From Euryarchaeota archaeon TMED192 (GTDB taxonomy: Archaea; Thermoplasmatota; Poseidoniia; Poseidoniales; Thalassarchaeaceae), in contig NHIP02000002.1 in the NCBI GenBank assembly GCA_002170775.2, forward strand, positions 6,572 to 43,991: a DNA stretch of 37,420 nt, written 5' to 3'. Made by a program: the position numbers and the translations under genes. This document shows positions 1 to 7,470 of this stretch, one piece after another; position 1 is the stretch's first letter, and each line of letters opens with the position of its first letter. The notes under the pieces are model-generated. The model ran no database searches. It was not told the origin of the DNA and saw nothing but the letters and a program-made list of their open reading frames with translations.

Positions 1-851
1 GCCGCAGCCTTTGCCTTTGCCTGCTCGGCCGCCTTTGCCTTGGCCTTCTCAGTTGCGATCTTCATAGCCTCGTCCTCGGCTCGTTGGCGGTCGGCGGCTA
101 GTGCAGCCGCCGATATTGCAGCATCTACTCTGACAGTTGATTCCGTTTCAATGGATTTAGGAGAAAGCTCCGACTCGGTAGATTCTGAAATCTGGCCTCT
201 ACGGTAATCAATGGATACCAGCCACAAGAAATGTACTGTTCTAGCTACTTTGAATGTCAACATGAACTCGTATACCCCCTCATCGAGATCATCTGGATCT
301 CGATCCTCCAATTTCAATCTGAATACTATTTTTTGATCATTCTGGGTGAGATCTTCACCTGTAATTTGTTCTACTACAGAGATATCAAATTGTGGTCCAG
401 AGACAGTTCTTATGTCATTAGTATTGATGCCCACGAGTGTTATTATTTCAGTGCTCAAAGCACTACCACCTGCTAAAACCATTGGAGGGGACTCGAGAAC
501 GTATGGGTCTTTCTTAGTCCCTTTCCCACTTCGAAAAGGCGGTTCTGAGTTTGCTAATGATCTGGATTTTGAGCGTCTTTTGCGATCGATCAGGAGCCAG
601 ATAAAGACAAGCGCCAGGATAGCTAGTTGGGGATACTCCTGCATGCCAAGTGTGCCGGCTTCTGAATAGGCTGATGGGGCATCCCTGCCCAATAGGAACA
701 TTATGTGGTAATGAGGGTGAAATTTAGACGGGTATACACCCGTTATTATCGCAGGCAATACACCCAGGTAGGAGTTTAAAATTAAGGATAGTAGCATGGA
801 AAAAAAGATGAGTTTCATCAGATTTCTTAGCCGCTTTCTCTTATTGCCCAT
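1..851 (-). CDS. Partial membrane protein with Ala/Lys/Glu-rich coiled-coil region (N-terminal 283 aa; C-terminus outside window)
   Basis: An open minus-strand frame runs from an ATG at 851 to the window edge without a stop, so the C-terminus is missing. Translation begins MGNKRKRLRNLMKLIFF. It has a first hydrophobic segment at about residues 12-38, a second (QLAILALVFIWLLI) near residues 75-90, and then a basic patch (DRKRRSKSRS). A beta-rich region of about 110 residues follows, and from about residue 250 an Ala/Lys/Glu-rich stretch (repeated AKAKAA) that should form a helix or coiled coil. An in-frame stop lies four codons before the ATG, which fixes the start near 851. A TTAAAG element at 887-892 could be its TATA box. 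I do not recognise the family. The topology suggests two membrane spans with the long C-terminal part on one side. Being surface-associated is an inference. Confidence 0.7.
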   Translation of the reverse strand, partial: MGNKRKRLRNLMKLIFFSMLLSLILNSYLGVLPAIITGVYPSKFHPHYHIMFLLGRDAPSAYSEAGTLGMQEYPQLAILALVFIWLLIDRKRRSKSRSLANSEPPFRSGKGTKKDPYVLESPPMVLAGGSALSTEIITLVGINTNDIRTVSGPQFDISVVEQITGEDLTQNDQKIVFRLKLEDRDPDDLDEGVYEFMLTFKVARTVHFLWLVSIDYRRGQISESTESELSPKSIETESTVRVDAAISAAALAADRQRAEDEAMKIATEKAKAKAAEQAKAKAA

Positions 852-949
852 GTTCGTCCCTGATCAGAGTATGGCCGGCGCGATGCTTTAACTATGGCAT
901 ACGTACATAATGAGAATTATAATCGTTCTAGAGTCGATTTTGTATCAAT

Positions 950-1027
950 TGGTGCTCGTGCCGGGATTTGAACCCGGGTCGACGGATCGAGAGTCCGTCA
1001 TGATGGACCGAACTACACTACACGAGC
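950..1027 (-). tRNA. tRNA-Glu (anticodon CTC), CCA encoded
   Basis: The minus strand folds into a complete cloverleaf. Acceptor GCTCGTG (1027-1021) pairs with CACGAGC (960-954). The anticodon stem ACGGA/TCCGT encloses the loop CTCTCGA with anticodon CUC, which reads GAG (Glu). The T arm is CCGGG-TTCAAAT-CCCGG. The discriminator A at 953 is followed directly by an encoded CCA (952-950). No intron is present. Confidence 0.95.
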
Positions 1028-1052
1028 AAGCAAACCGTTCGGCAGGCCAGAA

Positions 1053-1060
1053 GTTTATGA
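1053..1060 (-). promoter_or_regulatory. Probable TATA box of tRNA-Glu
   Basis: On the minus strand the sequence TCATAAAC is centred about 29 nt before the first base of the tRNA, the spacing expected for an archaeal TATA box. The match is modest and there is no clear BRE. Confidence 0.4.
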
Positions 1061-1084
1061 AAAGCACCCTGATAAATAGGATTT

Positions 1085-1140
1085 ATCACTTTCACTTTCA
1101 CTTAGACCACTCATTCTGGCATTGATATGCTGAAAGTGAT
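1085..1140. repeat. Perfect 10-bp inverted repeat before the 1152 gene
   Basis: ATCACTTTCA at 1085-1094 is exactly inverted as TGAAAGTGAT at 1131-1140, with 36 nt between. A TATA-like GATATG (about 1123-1128) lies just before the right arm, about 26 nt before the ATG at 1152. The arms therefore bracket the likely core promoter and could be an operator. A second smaller inverted pair, GATAAAT/ATTTATC, lies at 1071-1087. Confidence 0.4.
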
Positions 1141-1151
1141 TAAGAGTATTC

Positions 1152-1388
1152 ATGAAAGAAATCGAAAATGGACATAATGAAGTGTATACAATCGTACCTT
1201 TCTCGTCACTAAACCCATCTGGTGAGGGTCGAGTAAAATCAGAATCATGGATGGTCCATGATGATGGCTTTGTGGGGGAAAAAAGGAATTACATGCTCGT
1301 AAAAGGCAGAGTTGAGTTTTCTATTAATGCCGTTCAAGGGCTTGTTCGGAGAGCAAGGCTAGCTAACGCTGTTGAGGGGGTCGCCTGA
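1152..1388 (+). CDS. Small hypothetical protein (78 aa)
   Basis: This short frame has an ATG at 1152 and ends in TGA one base before the ATG of the next gene, so the two are almost certainly co-transcribed and translationally coupled. The protein has no membrane segment or signal peptide. Its middle part looks beta-rich and the C-terminal 20 residues (VQGLVRRARLANAVEG) look like a basic helix. I do not recognise the family. A TATA-like element about 26 nt before the ATG and a flanking inverted repeat support it as a real gene and suggest a leaderless transcript. The neighbouring winged-helix-like gene suggests a regulatory pair, but that is inference. Confidence 0.6.
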   Translation: MKEIENGHNEVYTIVPFSSLNPSGEGRVKSESWMVHDDGFVGEKRNYMLVKGRVEFSINAVQGLVRRARLANAVEGVA

Positions 1389-1389
1389 A

Positions 1390-1638
1390 ATGTCTCGCAC
1401 TAAGAGATTACGAGCAGAGATTGAATGCCTCCTGAAGCAGGGGCCTGCGAATACGGTCGAGATATTCGACCATCTGAATGTTCGTTTCAAATGGGGTGCG
1501 ACAATGAATCAAGTTGGGAATATACTAGCAAAGGACAACAGATTTTCAAAAATGGGGCATAAAAGAGGAGAGTTTCGAGGAAGTGTGTACACTGTTTGCG
1601 TGTGGGGTCTTGCTGAACTTGGCATGGTAACTGCCTAA
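1390..1638 (+). CDS. Small winged-helix-like putative DNA-binding protein (82 aa)
   Basis: I start this gene at the ATG at 1390 (MSRTKRLRAEIECLL), one base after the preceding stop. A longer in-frame start at 1372 would overlap that gene and is less likely. The first half reads like a helix-turn-helix: RAEIECLLKQGPANTVEIF followed by DHLNVRF, then GATMNQVGNILAKD as a possible recognition helix. The second half (FSKMGHKRGEFRGSVYTVCVW) has basic residues and alternating beta pattern typical of a wing. At 82 aa it is one domain with no ligand-binding part. A transcriptional regulator acting on its own operon is plausible; no DNA target is shown beyond the inverted repeat upstream of the first gene. 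Confidence 0.6.
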   Translation: MSRTKRLRAEIECLLKQGPANTVEIFDHLNVRFKWGATMNQVGNILAKDNRFSKMGHKRGEFRGSVYTVCVWGLAELGMVTA

Positions 1639-1642
1639 TCGC

Positions 1643-1653
1643 CATAATCATAC
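1643..1653 (+). promoter_or_regulatory. TATA-like element of the UbiA gene
   Basis: CATAATCATAC is centred about 28 nt before the ATG at 1676, the distance expected for a leaderless archaeal transcript. Confidence 0.35.
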
Positions 1654-1675
1654 ATCCCGACCCCGGGGCCTCGTC

Positions 1676-2572
1676 ATGGCCGATAGATTGGGGGCTTACT
1701 CGGATCTTTTCAGAGTAGGTAACTCGATTACTGGATTGGTCGGGGTTGGGGTAGGTGCTCTTGTAGTAAACGGCATGGAAATTTCCATCGACCAGGGAGT
1801 CATCATAACATCGTATGGCCTATCTGTCATGTGTTTCATGTTCGGGTGGAATGCTTACAATGACATAACTGATATTGAAACGGATAAATCAAACAGGCCT
1901 GAGAGGCCCCTCCCCTCTGGACGTCTTACTCTCAACGAAGCGAGTAATGCAATGAGAGGATCTCTAATTCTGTCCGTGTTATTTCTAGTGATCGGGGCGA
2001 CGAAACTGACTGATTCTATTATGGATGAGGAGGCGTTTGTTAGTGCAGGGATATGGCTAATTGCGATATTCCTGCTGATATCCTATGAGGGAGTTAGTGG
2101 CAATAATGGATTAAAACACAGAGGTCTGGCTGGAAATACAGCAATAGCAGCAGCTATTGGGATGGATGTCCTCTTTGGGGCTTCAGCGGTCTCAGGGACT
2201 ACTGATCCAAAGGTGATCTCTTTAGCAATAATGGCGATTTTATTTAGCCTGGCTAGAGAGCTCATCAAAGATATAGAAGACATGGAAGGCGATATTGATC
2301 GCAATACTCTCCCGAGAAGTGTCGGTGTAGACAATGCCCGGTCGATCGCATGGGCTATCACCCTGGCTGCCTTTGTTTCCCTGTTCTTACCGTTTATTCT
2401 GGAAGTATTTCCCATAGAACATGCGATATTGGTGTCTCCCGGCGGTCTTATTCTTATGTTGGTTAAATCAAAACTATTCCTTGGTGAAGATCGTGCAGCA
2501 CAGCAGTTGATCAAGAGGTCTCTCCAAATTTCTATGATTGGAGTAATAGTCAGTGCAATGATCGTCGGTTAG
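1676..2572 (+). CDS. UbiA-family prenyltransferase, probable digeranylgeranylglyceryl phosphate synthase
   Basis: This 298 aa polytopic membrane protein carries both Asp-rich motifs of UbiA prenyltransferases: NDITDIETD at residues 62-70, followed by RPERPLPSG, and KDIEDMEGD at about 198-206, followed by RNTLPRSVG. The loop after motif 1 and the length match the archaeal geranylgeranylglycerol-phosphate geranylgeranyltransferase. That enzyme adds the second geranylgeranyl chain in ether-lipid synthesis at the membrane. About eight hydrophobic segments are visible. The substrate is inferred, since UbiA paralogues also make quinones and haem intermediates. It converges on argF: its TAG at 2570-2572 overlaps the argF stop. 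Confidence 0.8.
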   Translation: MADRLGAYSDLFRVGNSITGLVGVGVGALVVNGMEISIDQGVIITSYGLSVMCFMFGWNAYNDITDIETDKSNRPERPLPSGRLTLNEASNAMRGSLILSVLFLVIGATKLTDSIMDEEAFVSAGIWLIAIFLLISYEGVSGNNGLKHRGLAGNTAIAAAIGMDVLFGASAVSGTTDPKVISLAIMAILFSLARELIKDIEDMEGDIDRNTLPRSVGVDNARSIAWAITLAAFVSLFLPFILEVFPIEHAILVSPGGLILMLVKSKLFLGEDRAAQQLIKRSLQISMIGVIVSAMIVG

Positions 2573-3528
2573 ACTAGGTCCCTATAGGTCTCCCATGCAG
2601 GCTCATTACAAAGAAATGTCAGGATGGACATCTGTGCCCACATCCTATTCTCCGCCTGATCAAAAACAGCGCTATTTGGGGAATCGATGACTTCGTTTGT
2701 CACCTCTTCTCCTCGATGGGCCGGAAGGCAATGCAAGAACATGTAATCTGGCCTGGCATTTGAGACGAGGAAATCGTTCACTTGGAAACCGTGGAAAGCA
2801 TCTGATTTCTCATCAAGGTGTTCTTCACCCATGGATACGAACACATCGGTGTAAATCACACCTGCATTGGTTACGGCTTCAAATGGATCATTTGTGCCGG
2901 ATATCTTGGAGCCGTTTTTAGCCGAAATACGACGAGCTCTGTCCAGTACTTCCTGGTTTGGTTCAAATCCTTTCGGGGTTGCATAGAAAATGTCGAATCC
3001 ACACATCGCAGCAGCCAGCATTAGGTCATGTAGAACATTATTGCCATCCCCAATCCATGCTATGTGTCCTTGATCTGGTTTCCTTTTTTCCAATATGGTC
3101 ATCATATCTGCTGCAGCCTGACACGGGTGATGCAAGTCGCTCAATGCATTGATTACCGGAACAGTTGCGTGCTCAGCTAATTCTGTGACTGCATCATGGC
3201 CAAAACATCGGTATGTAATTCCGTCCAAATACCTCGATAGTACCGCAGCAGTATCTGCAACAGACTCTGAGGATCCGAGTTGGATGTCATTTTTAGAAAG
3301 AGTGAGGGGTTGGCCGCCAAGTCGCATGATTCCGACTTCAAATGAGACTCTTGTCCTGGTTGAGGGTTTTTCATAGATCGACCCAATGGCCATTCCATCT
3401 AGAGGTTTGAAATCGCGTTGCGCTTCTTCATCCATCTTGTAGGATATCGCCCACTTAACTACGTCTGAGAAGGAATCCTCAAAATCGTCTATGGAAAGTA
3501 GGTTTCTCGGGTAATCAGCCGATTTCAT
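2569..3528 (-). CDS. argF: Ornithine carbamoyltransferase
   Basis: The protein transfers the carbamoyl group from carbamoyl phosphate to ornithine to form citrulline in arginine synthesis. From the ATG at 3528 it is 319 aa, a normal length. The carbamoyl-phosphate loop STRTR is at residues 56-60, HPCQ at 134-137, the SMG loop at 233-235 and HCLP at 266-269. HPCQ with SMG distinguishes ornithine from aspartate carbamoyltransferase. An upstream in-frame start at 3603 would add 25 residues that match nothing in the family and overlap the next gene heavily, so I reject it. With the 3528 start it still overlaps the end of the GPN GTPase gene by 14 nt, so the two are probably co-transcribed. Confidence 0.93.
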   Translation of the reverse strand: MKSADYPRNLLSIDDFEDSFSDVVKWAISYKMDEEAQRDFKPLDGMAIGSIYEKPSTRTRVSFEVGIMRLGGQPLTLSKNDIQLGSSESVADTAAVLSRYLDGITYRCFGHDAVTELAEHATVPVINALSDLHHPCQAAADMMTILEKRKPDQGHIAWIGDGNNVLHDLMLAAAMCGFDIFYATPKGFEPNQEVLDRARRISAKNGSKISGTNDPFEAVTNAGVIYTDVFVSMGEEHLDEKSDAFHGFQVNDFLVSNARPDYMFLHCLPAHRGEEVTNEVIDSPNSAVFDQAENRMWAQMSILTFLCNEPAWETYRDLV

Positions 3529-4339
3529 GTTCAATATCTCCTGCAAAGCCGTCTCTAGCATCCGACATGCCGCCAAATACATTCTGAGCGAAGGAAAGCA
3601 CATCCGCCATGCCCTCTTCGCTCTCGCTGGAAAGAGGTACTAGGCCTGGCACTATCGAAGCATGCTGCATCATCCTTAGCTGCCCTATAGCAAATTCTGA
3701 ACGTTGTCCTGTAGTGGCAGCATCCATTCTCTGAGATGTCGATTCTTCATACAGAGCTGCCTCAAGAACATCGAGGTTACGGCCCCATTCCATTATCTGC
3801 TCAAGTATTTCTGGTTCCAATAAGTCTGATTTAGACAAGAAGTTGGCAGTGGGCAATCCCAACCTGAAATGGACGATCGAAGAAAGAAGCATCTGAGAAA
3901 CGAATCCACTAGGTGTTTGTGAGAGCATCGGGTCAAAAAGAAATACGAGGCAGGCCATACCTTGGCCCAGAACTTGTACTAGATGGCTCGATGCTTCCCT
4001 GAATGCAAATAGTTCAACCTGTCCGGGGGTATCTATTATCAGGATATCTCCCGAAATGCCTTCTATTTCCTCAAACACATCTTCAGCCTGAGCCGCTACT
4101 AAGTCTGCAGCAAGTATCTGGGCGCCGTTTGGGCCCAGGTCATACTCATTCATGACGTCGGAAAGTGAAACCAAGTCCCTCACATCAAATTCGGGATCAT
4201 AGTGTACTCTTTCAGCACCTGGATCTAGATTGATCGCAAGGACATCTACCTCCAGAAATCTTGCCCATCTCTGAAACGCTGTGACGAGTGAGCTTTTTCC
4301 GGCTCCAGCGGTTCCGACTACGAATACTACTGGGGGCAT
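3515..4339 (-). CDS. GPN-loop GTPase
   Basis: From the ATG at 4339 this is a 274 aa cytoplasmic P-loop GTPase. Walker A is GTAGAGKSS (residues 9-17), the diagnostic Gly-Pro-Asn insertion is at 69-71 within LGPNGA, and DTPGQ at 103-107 is the G3 motif. SKSD further on takes the place of NKxD. The GPN family is universal in archaea and eukaryotes. The eukaryotic members help RNA polymerase II assembly and import; the archaeal role is not established. The frame is open up to a TTG at 4420, but the extra 27 residues lie before the beta-strand that always opens this fold, so the ATG at 4339 is preferred. Its 3' end overlaps argF. Confidence 0.9.
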   Translation of the reverse strand: MPPVVFVVGTAGAGKSSLVTAFQRWARFLEVDVLAINLDPGAERVHYDPEFDVRDLVSLSDVMNEYDLGPNGAQILAADLVAAQAEDVFEEIEGISGDILIIDTPGQVELFAFREASSHLVQVLGQGMACLVFLFDPMLSQTPSGFVSQMLLSSIVHFRLGLPTANFLSKSDLLEPEILEQIMEWGRNLDVLEAALYEESTSQRMDAATTGQRSEFAIGQLRMMQHASIVPGLVPLSSESEEGMADVLSFAQNVFGGMSDARDGFAGDIEHEIG

Positions 4340-4428
4340 GGTTCCATCTTGGGTACTCACATGACCTCGACAACAGTCTAGCACTTCAACATCACTCGTG
4401 ATTAAACCGTACAGTCCCAAGGTTCATC

Positions 4429-4442
4429 GTCGACCTGTCGAC
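4429..4442. repeat. Double GTCGAC palindrome in a divergent promoter region
   Basis: GTCGAC occurs twice (4429-4434 and 4437-4442) separated by CT, between the GPN GTPase (minus) and the next gene (plus). It falls near the predicted transcription start if ATTAAAC at about 4401-4407 is the plus-strand TATA box. A regulatory role is only a possibility. Confidence 0.2.
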
Positions 4443-4466
4443 AGTGCAATACAGGTGGCCGTTCTG

Positions 4467-6530
4467 ATGGAGGACGATTCCGAGTTTGGAATTCCCTCAA
4501 AAGAGGCCGTTAGATCGACTTTATCTGACTCCCTACCAACGGACGGTGATGCTGTCATATGTCGAATTTATGAGGAAGAGCGCACAGTGATAGATTCAGA
4601 AGGTAAGATAGAATCAAGAGAAATAGATGGAAGCGTCGAAATACTCAATCCCAGTTTAATTGATCGGATATGGGGGGTCTCTCTAAATCTCGCCGGGACT
4701 AATTTTACGTCTATGGAGGAGGATGTGATAAAACTAAGAGAAATCCAACCAGAATCCTCCCATCTCACACGTTATACTGCTAATCCTGAACCATTACTAT
4801 CAATTCGAGAAGTCATAGACAGTGAACCTGTGCGTGATGATTTTCCATCAATCTCACTCCCTTACACGAATGAGCCTCATCCCGTTAAAGTAAGAATCGA
4901 AATCGAGAATGTTGGATCTGAATCGCTGACAGACATCGAAATTGTCCGTTCCATACCGCTGGAGTGGGAGTTTCCTCCGAATCTAGGGTATATGTTATCT
5001 GAAGACAACCTTGTTTGGAAAATTCCTAGGCTCGATGTCAATGAGGTGAAAAATCTCGATTTAGAGCCTACAATCAATATCAGCTCAACCCAGGCCATCG
5101 GCTCCGGTGAGATATCTGTGACATACAGAAGCCCTGGTTTACTATCCACTCTGGTGCCGACATCGCTCAGAGCATCGACTCGTCACGTTTCCTATGTGAC
5201 AGCCACTGAGGGGGAGAGGCCCGGGGAATGGGAGTGTGTTTGCTCTTTTGAGAATGCGTCTAGCTTCTCACTCACAATGGAGTCAGCTTCAATGGAGGTT
5301 GTAGGGAGGGAGGAGCCTCTTCTTTCGATAAATGGGATGAGAGAAGTGGTGAAACCGATGGCGAAATGGGAATCTCAATCTGTACCATATTCCTCTAATG
5401 AGCGCCCTCGATTTACACAGAGGATTCAATCATCAGTCGCTCCTGCAATAGACATTGGTTCGACAGGTTCTGTGATTATTAGATCGAAATCTCTTCCCAT
5501 AGTCGATGCCAGAGTAGAAAAGGGATATGGTAGATCCCGTATTCGATCATACACTGAAGACGCTGTACAAACGAAGTTGAAGGTCGAGAATGTGGGTAGT
5601 GCGCCGATAAACCTCCTTCGAATGGTGGATGATCTCCCGCCGATTTTTGAGAAGGTCAAACTTTCTGACATCTCTGTAGAGATAGGGTCAAAGGTTGTAG
5701 ATGCGGAAAATATGAGGCTCGATATTGTCGATGGCCGGACGCTTACAGTCGAAGAGATTGCTGGAGACGGGCACACGATACAGCTCCTCATAGGAACCAC
5801 CTCCCCCATCGCACTTCAACCAGGTGAAGCATTGACAATCAGATATCCCGCTATTGCATCTGATCCAGCTGCAACAGGGGTGCCGATTGGGTCTCCTTGT
5901 CGGGTTGATATTTCTTCAGAACGTCACGGGCCAGTGATAACAAGAGAATGCGTGAAAATTCCTGCTATCAGCGTAGTGACGCAACGAAGAGAGGTTCGGA
6001 CCGGGAAGTCAATATTCCCTGGACCTGAACTCGGGCAACATGAGATTCGTCTTTTGTTCACCAATTCATCCGATACTCCCTTAGAAGATGTTACGATCTT
6101 GGATTCAATTCCCCTAGAATTCGAGATGTTATCGAGCGAGGTATCGGTGACGACCGGTAGAACGATTGAAGTGAATCATTCTTCTTCCAAAAATGGCCGT
6201 TCAGAGATTCATCGCTGGGGGGTCGGAAGGGTGGAATGTGGAGAAAGTATCGAAGTCGTGGCTCTGATCGAATCCGAAGACTTGTCTGCGGACCCTGAAG
6301 CAGAAGGTTCACTGGGAGCAGAATTTGGAGAAGAGGCAGATGTGGAGCCAAATCTCCCAAGGTGGTTCGGTGAAGATGGAGAATGGATTCACGGAATAGA
6401 AGAACAGCTAGAGGCGCCGGTGCCTGTTTGTGCGGTTTGTGGGGGAGATATTCCCTTGGGCGGACTGATTTGCGCCAATTGTGCGGCGGCATCAGCATAC
6501 GAATCATTGGCTTCTGAAGAGGAGGAATGA
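4467..6530 (+). CDS. Large beta-sandwich (DUF11-like) repeat protein with C-terminal zinc ribbon, no signal peptide
   Basis: I prefer the ATG at 4467 because AGGTGG (4453-4458) sits 8 nt before it. A GTG at 4398 would add 23 residues. The protein is about 687 aa with no signal peptide and no membrane segment, so it is probably cytoplasmic. At least three stretches share the pattern of DUF11/conserved-repeat beta-sandwiches: IENVGSESLTDIEIVRSIP, VENVGSAPINLLRMVDDLP and FTNSSDTPLEDVTILDSIP, each followed by a Phe/Glu-rich strand. The C-terminus holds CAVC, ten residues, CANC: a compact zinc ribbon. DUF11 repeats are normally found in secreted or surface proteins, so a cytosolic version with a zinc ribbon is odd. 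It leads the run containing DUF106, cmk and truB, but its role there is unknown. Confidence 0.75.
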   Translation: MEDDSEFGIPSKEAVRSTLSDSLPTDGDAVICRIYEEERTVIDSEGKIESREIDGSVEILNPSLIDRIWGVSLNLAGTNFTSMEEDVIKLREIQPESSHLTRYTANPEPLLSIREVIDSEPVRDDFPSISLPYTNEPHPVKVRIEIENVGSESLTDIEIVRSIPLEWEFPPNLGYMLSEDNLVWKIPRLDVNEVKNLDLEPTINISSTQAIGSGEISVTYRSPGLLSTLVPTSLRASTRHVSYVTATEGERPGEWECVCSFENASSFSLTMESASMEVVGREEPLLSINGMREVVKPMAKWESQSVPYSSNERPRFTQRIQSSVAPAIDIGSTGSVIIRSKSLPIVDARVEKGYGRSRIRSYTEDAVQTKLKVENVGSAPINLLRMVDDLPPIFEKVKLSDISVEIGSKVVDAENMRLDIVDGRTLTVEEIAGDGHTIQLLIGTTSPIALQPGEALTIRYPAIASDPAATGVPIGSPCRVDISSERHGPVITRECVKIPAISVVTQRREVRTGKSIFPGPELGQHEIRLLFTNSSDTPLEDVTILDSIPLEFEMLSSEVSVTTGRTIEVNHSSSKNGRSEIHRWGVGRVECGESIEVVALIESEDLSADPEAEGSLGAEFGEEADVEPNLPRWFGEDGEWIHGIEEQLEAPVPVCAVCGGDIPLGGLICANCAAASAYESLASEEEE

Positions 6531-6567
6531 CCGAAGCGTTCATTCTAATGGTCGAGGGGAAAGAGAC

Positions 6568-7470
6568 ATGGCACAACCTAGCGCGAGTGACGCGCAAGCT
6601 CAGGCATTATCGGGAATGATGGTGCCAATGTTGGTTTTACTTGGAATGATGGTGCTTTTGAGCTTAAATGAAGGAATCAGAATTGGCCTAGCTGATGCTG
6701 CAGGGGCAGTGATTGAACCCGTATTGCCGTATGACGGCGAATACTTCGTTCTGACAGTATTTCTTGTGGGCACCACCATGATGGTCATCAATACAGCAAT
6801 CAGGGGATTTTTCATGGATCCGATTATCCAATTGCATTTGTCCCATAGGAGCAAAGAAATACGTAAGCAGTTGATGGATGCGAGACAATCTAGGGATACT
6901 GCCAGAATAGAGAAAATGAACCGTCTCCAAATGGAAATGACGCCTGAAAGTGCTAAGATGACATCCATGACCATGCGTCCCATGATGTACACGATAGTAT
7001 TCGTAATCGGCATATTCACATGGATCGGCTACTCTGTGGAGGGTTTCAGAGTCACATACGTTAGCCTCCCGTGGAATCCTACTTGGGGCCTTGAAGATAG
7101 GGTGATGTGGATTTTCCCTGCCTGGGTTGCTATTTACATAAGCCTGAGTGCGCCTTTCGGGCGCATCATAGACCGCCACATCAAAATCTTCAGACTAGCA
7201 AGACACAAACTTGTTCTTGGTGGCACCAAGATACCCGAGCCGCTAATGCACCTCTTGGAAGACAAGCGTCCATCTGAAGGTAGATCTAGAGGGCAGCGTT
7301 CGACTTCAAAAACGCGCAACATGAGAAGGGCGGGTGGTTCGAAATCGAGTAACAAGCCGGCCTCCTCTCGGCCGTCGGTGGATAGTTGTCCTTCTTGCGG
7401 GAATACTGGGGCTCAGAAGACCACTAGGGGATCCTTGCGCTGTCGAGTATGCCTAGAGGAGTGGAGATAG
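6568..7470 (+). CDS. DUF106 / EMC3-like membrane insertase (archaeal YidC-like), with C-terminal zinc ribbon
   Basis: From the ATG at 6568 (MAQPSAS) this is a 300 aa membrane protein. It has a first span near residues 15-35, a second near 55-75, a charged helical hairpin (KEIRKQLMDARQS and following), a Met-rich segment (MTSMTMRPMMYTIVF) and further spans. That is the layout of archaeal DUF106 proteins, which belong to the Oxa1/YidC/EMC3 insertase superfamily and help insert membrane proteins. The C-terminal 70 residues are an added basic, Ser-rich linker and a zinc ribbon (CPSC, 14 residues, CRVC), which is not part of the core family. In archaea DUF106 lies in the secY-adk-DUF106-cmk-cbf5 cluster, and cmk follows here with no gap, supporting the call. 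Confidence 0.87.
   Translation: MAQPSASDAQAQALSGMMVPMLVLLGMMVLLSLNEGIRIGLADAAGAVIEPVLPYDGEYFVLTVFLVGTTMMVINTAIRGFFMDPIIQLHLSHRSKEIRKQLMDARQSRDTARIEKMNRLQMEMTPESAKMTSMTMRPMMYTIVFVIGIFTWIGYSVEGFRVTYVSLPWNPTWGLEDRVMWIFPAWVAIYISLSAPFGRIIDRHIKIFRLARHKLVLGGTKIPEPLMHLLEDKRPSEGRSRGQRSTSKTRNMRRAGGSKSSNKPASSRPSVDSCPSCGNTGAQKTTRGSLRCRVCLEEWR

Noticed and set aside
231-669. Two plus-strand open frames at the left end
   Set aside because: They lie opposite a continuous minus-strand frame running from 851 to the edge with membrane spans and coherent composition.
950-1638. Integrated element next to tRNA-Glu
   Set aside because: There is no integrase and no direct repeat of the tRNA 3' end nearby; the small genes look chromosomal.
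2083-2514. Minus-strand open frame of 143 codons opposite the UbiA gene
   Set aside because: The plus strand encodes both UbiA motifs; the antisense product has no recognisable features.
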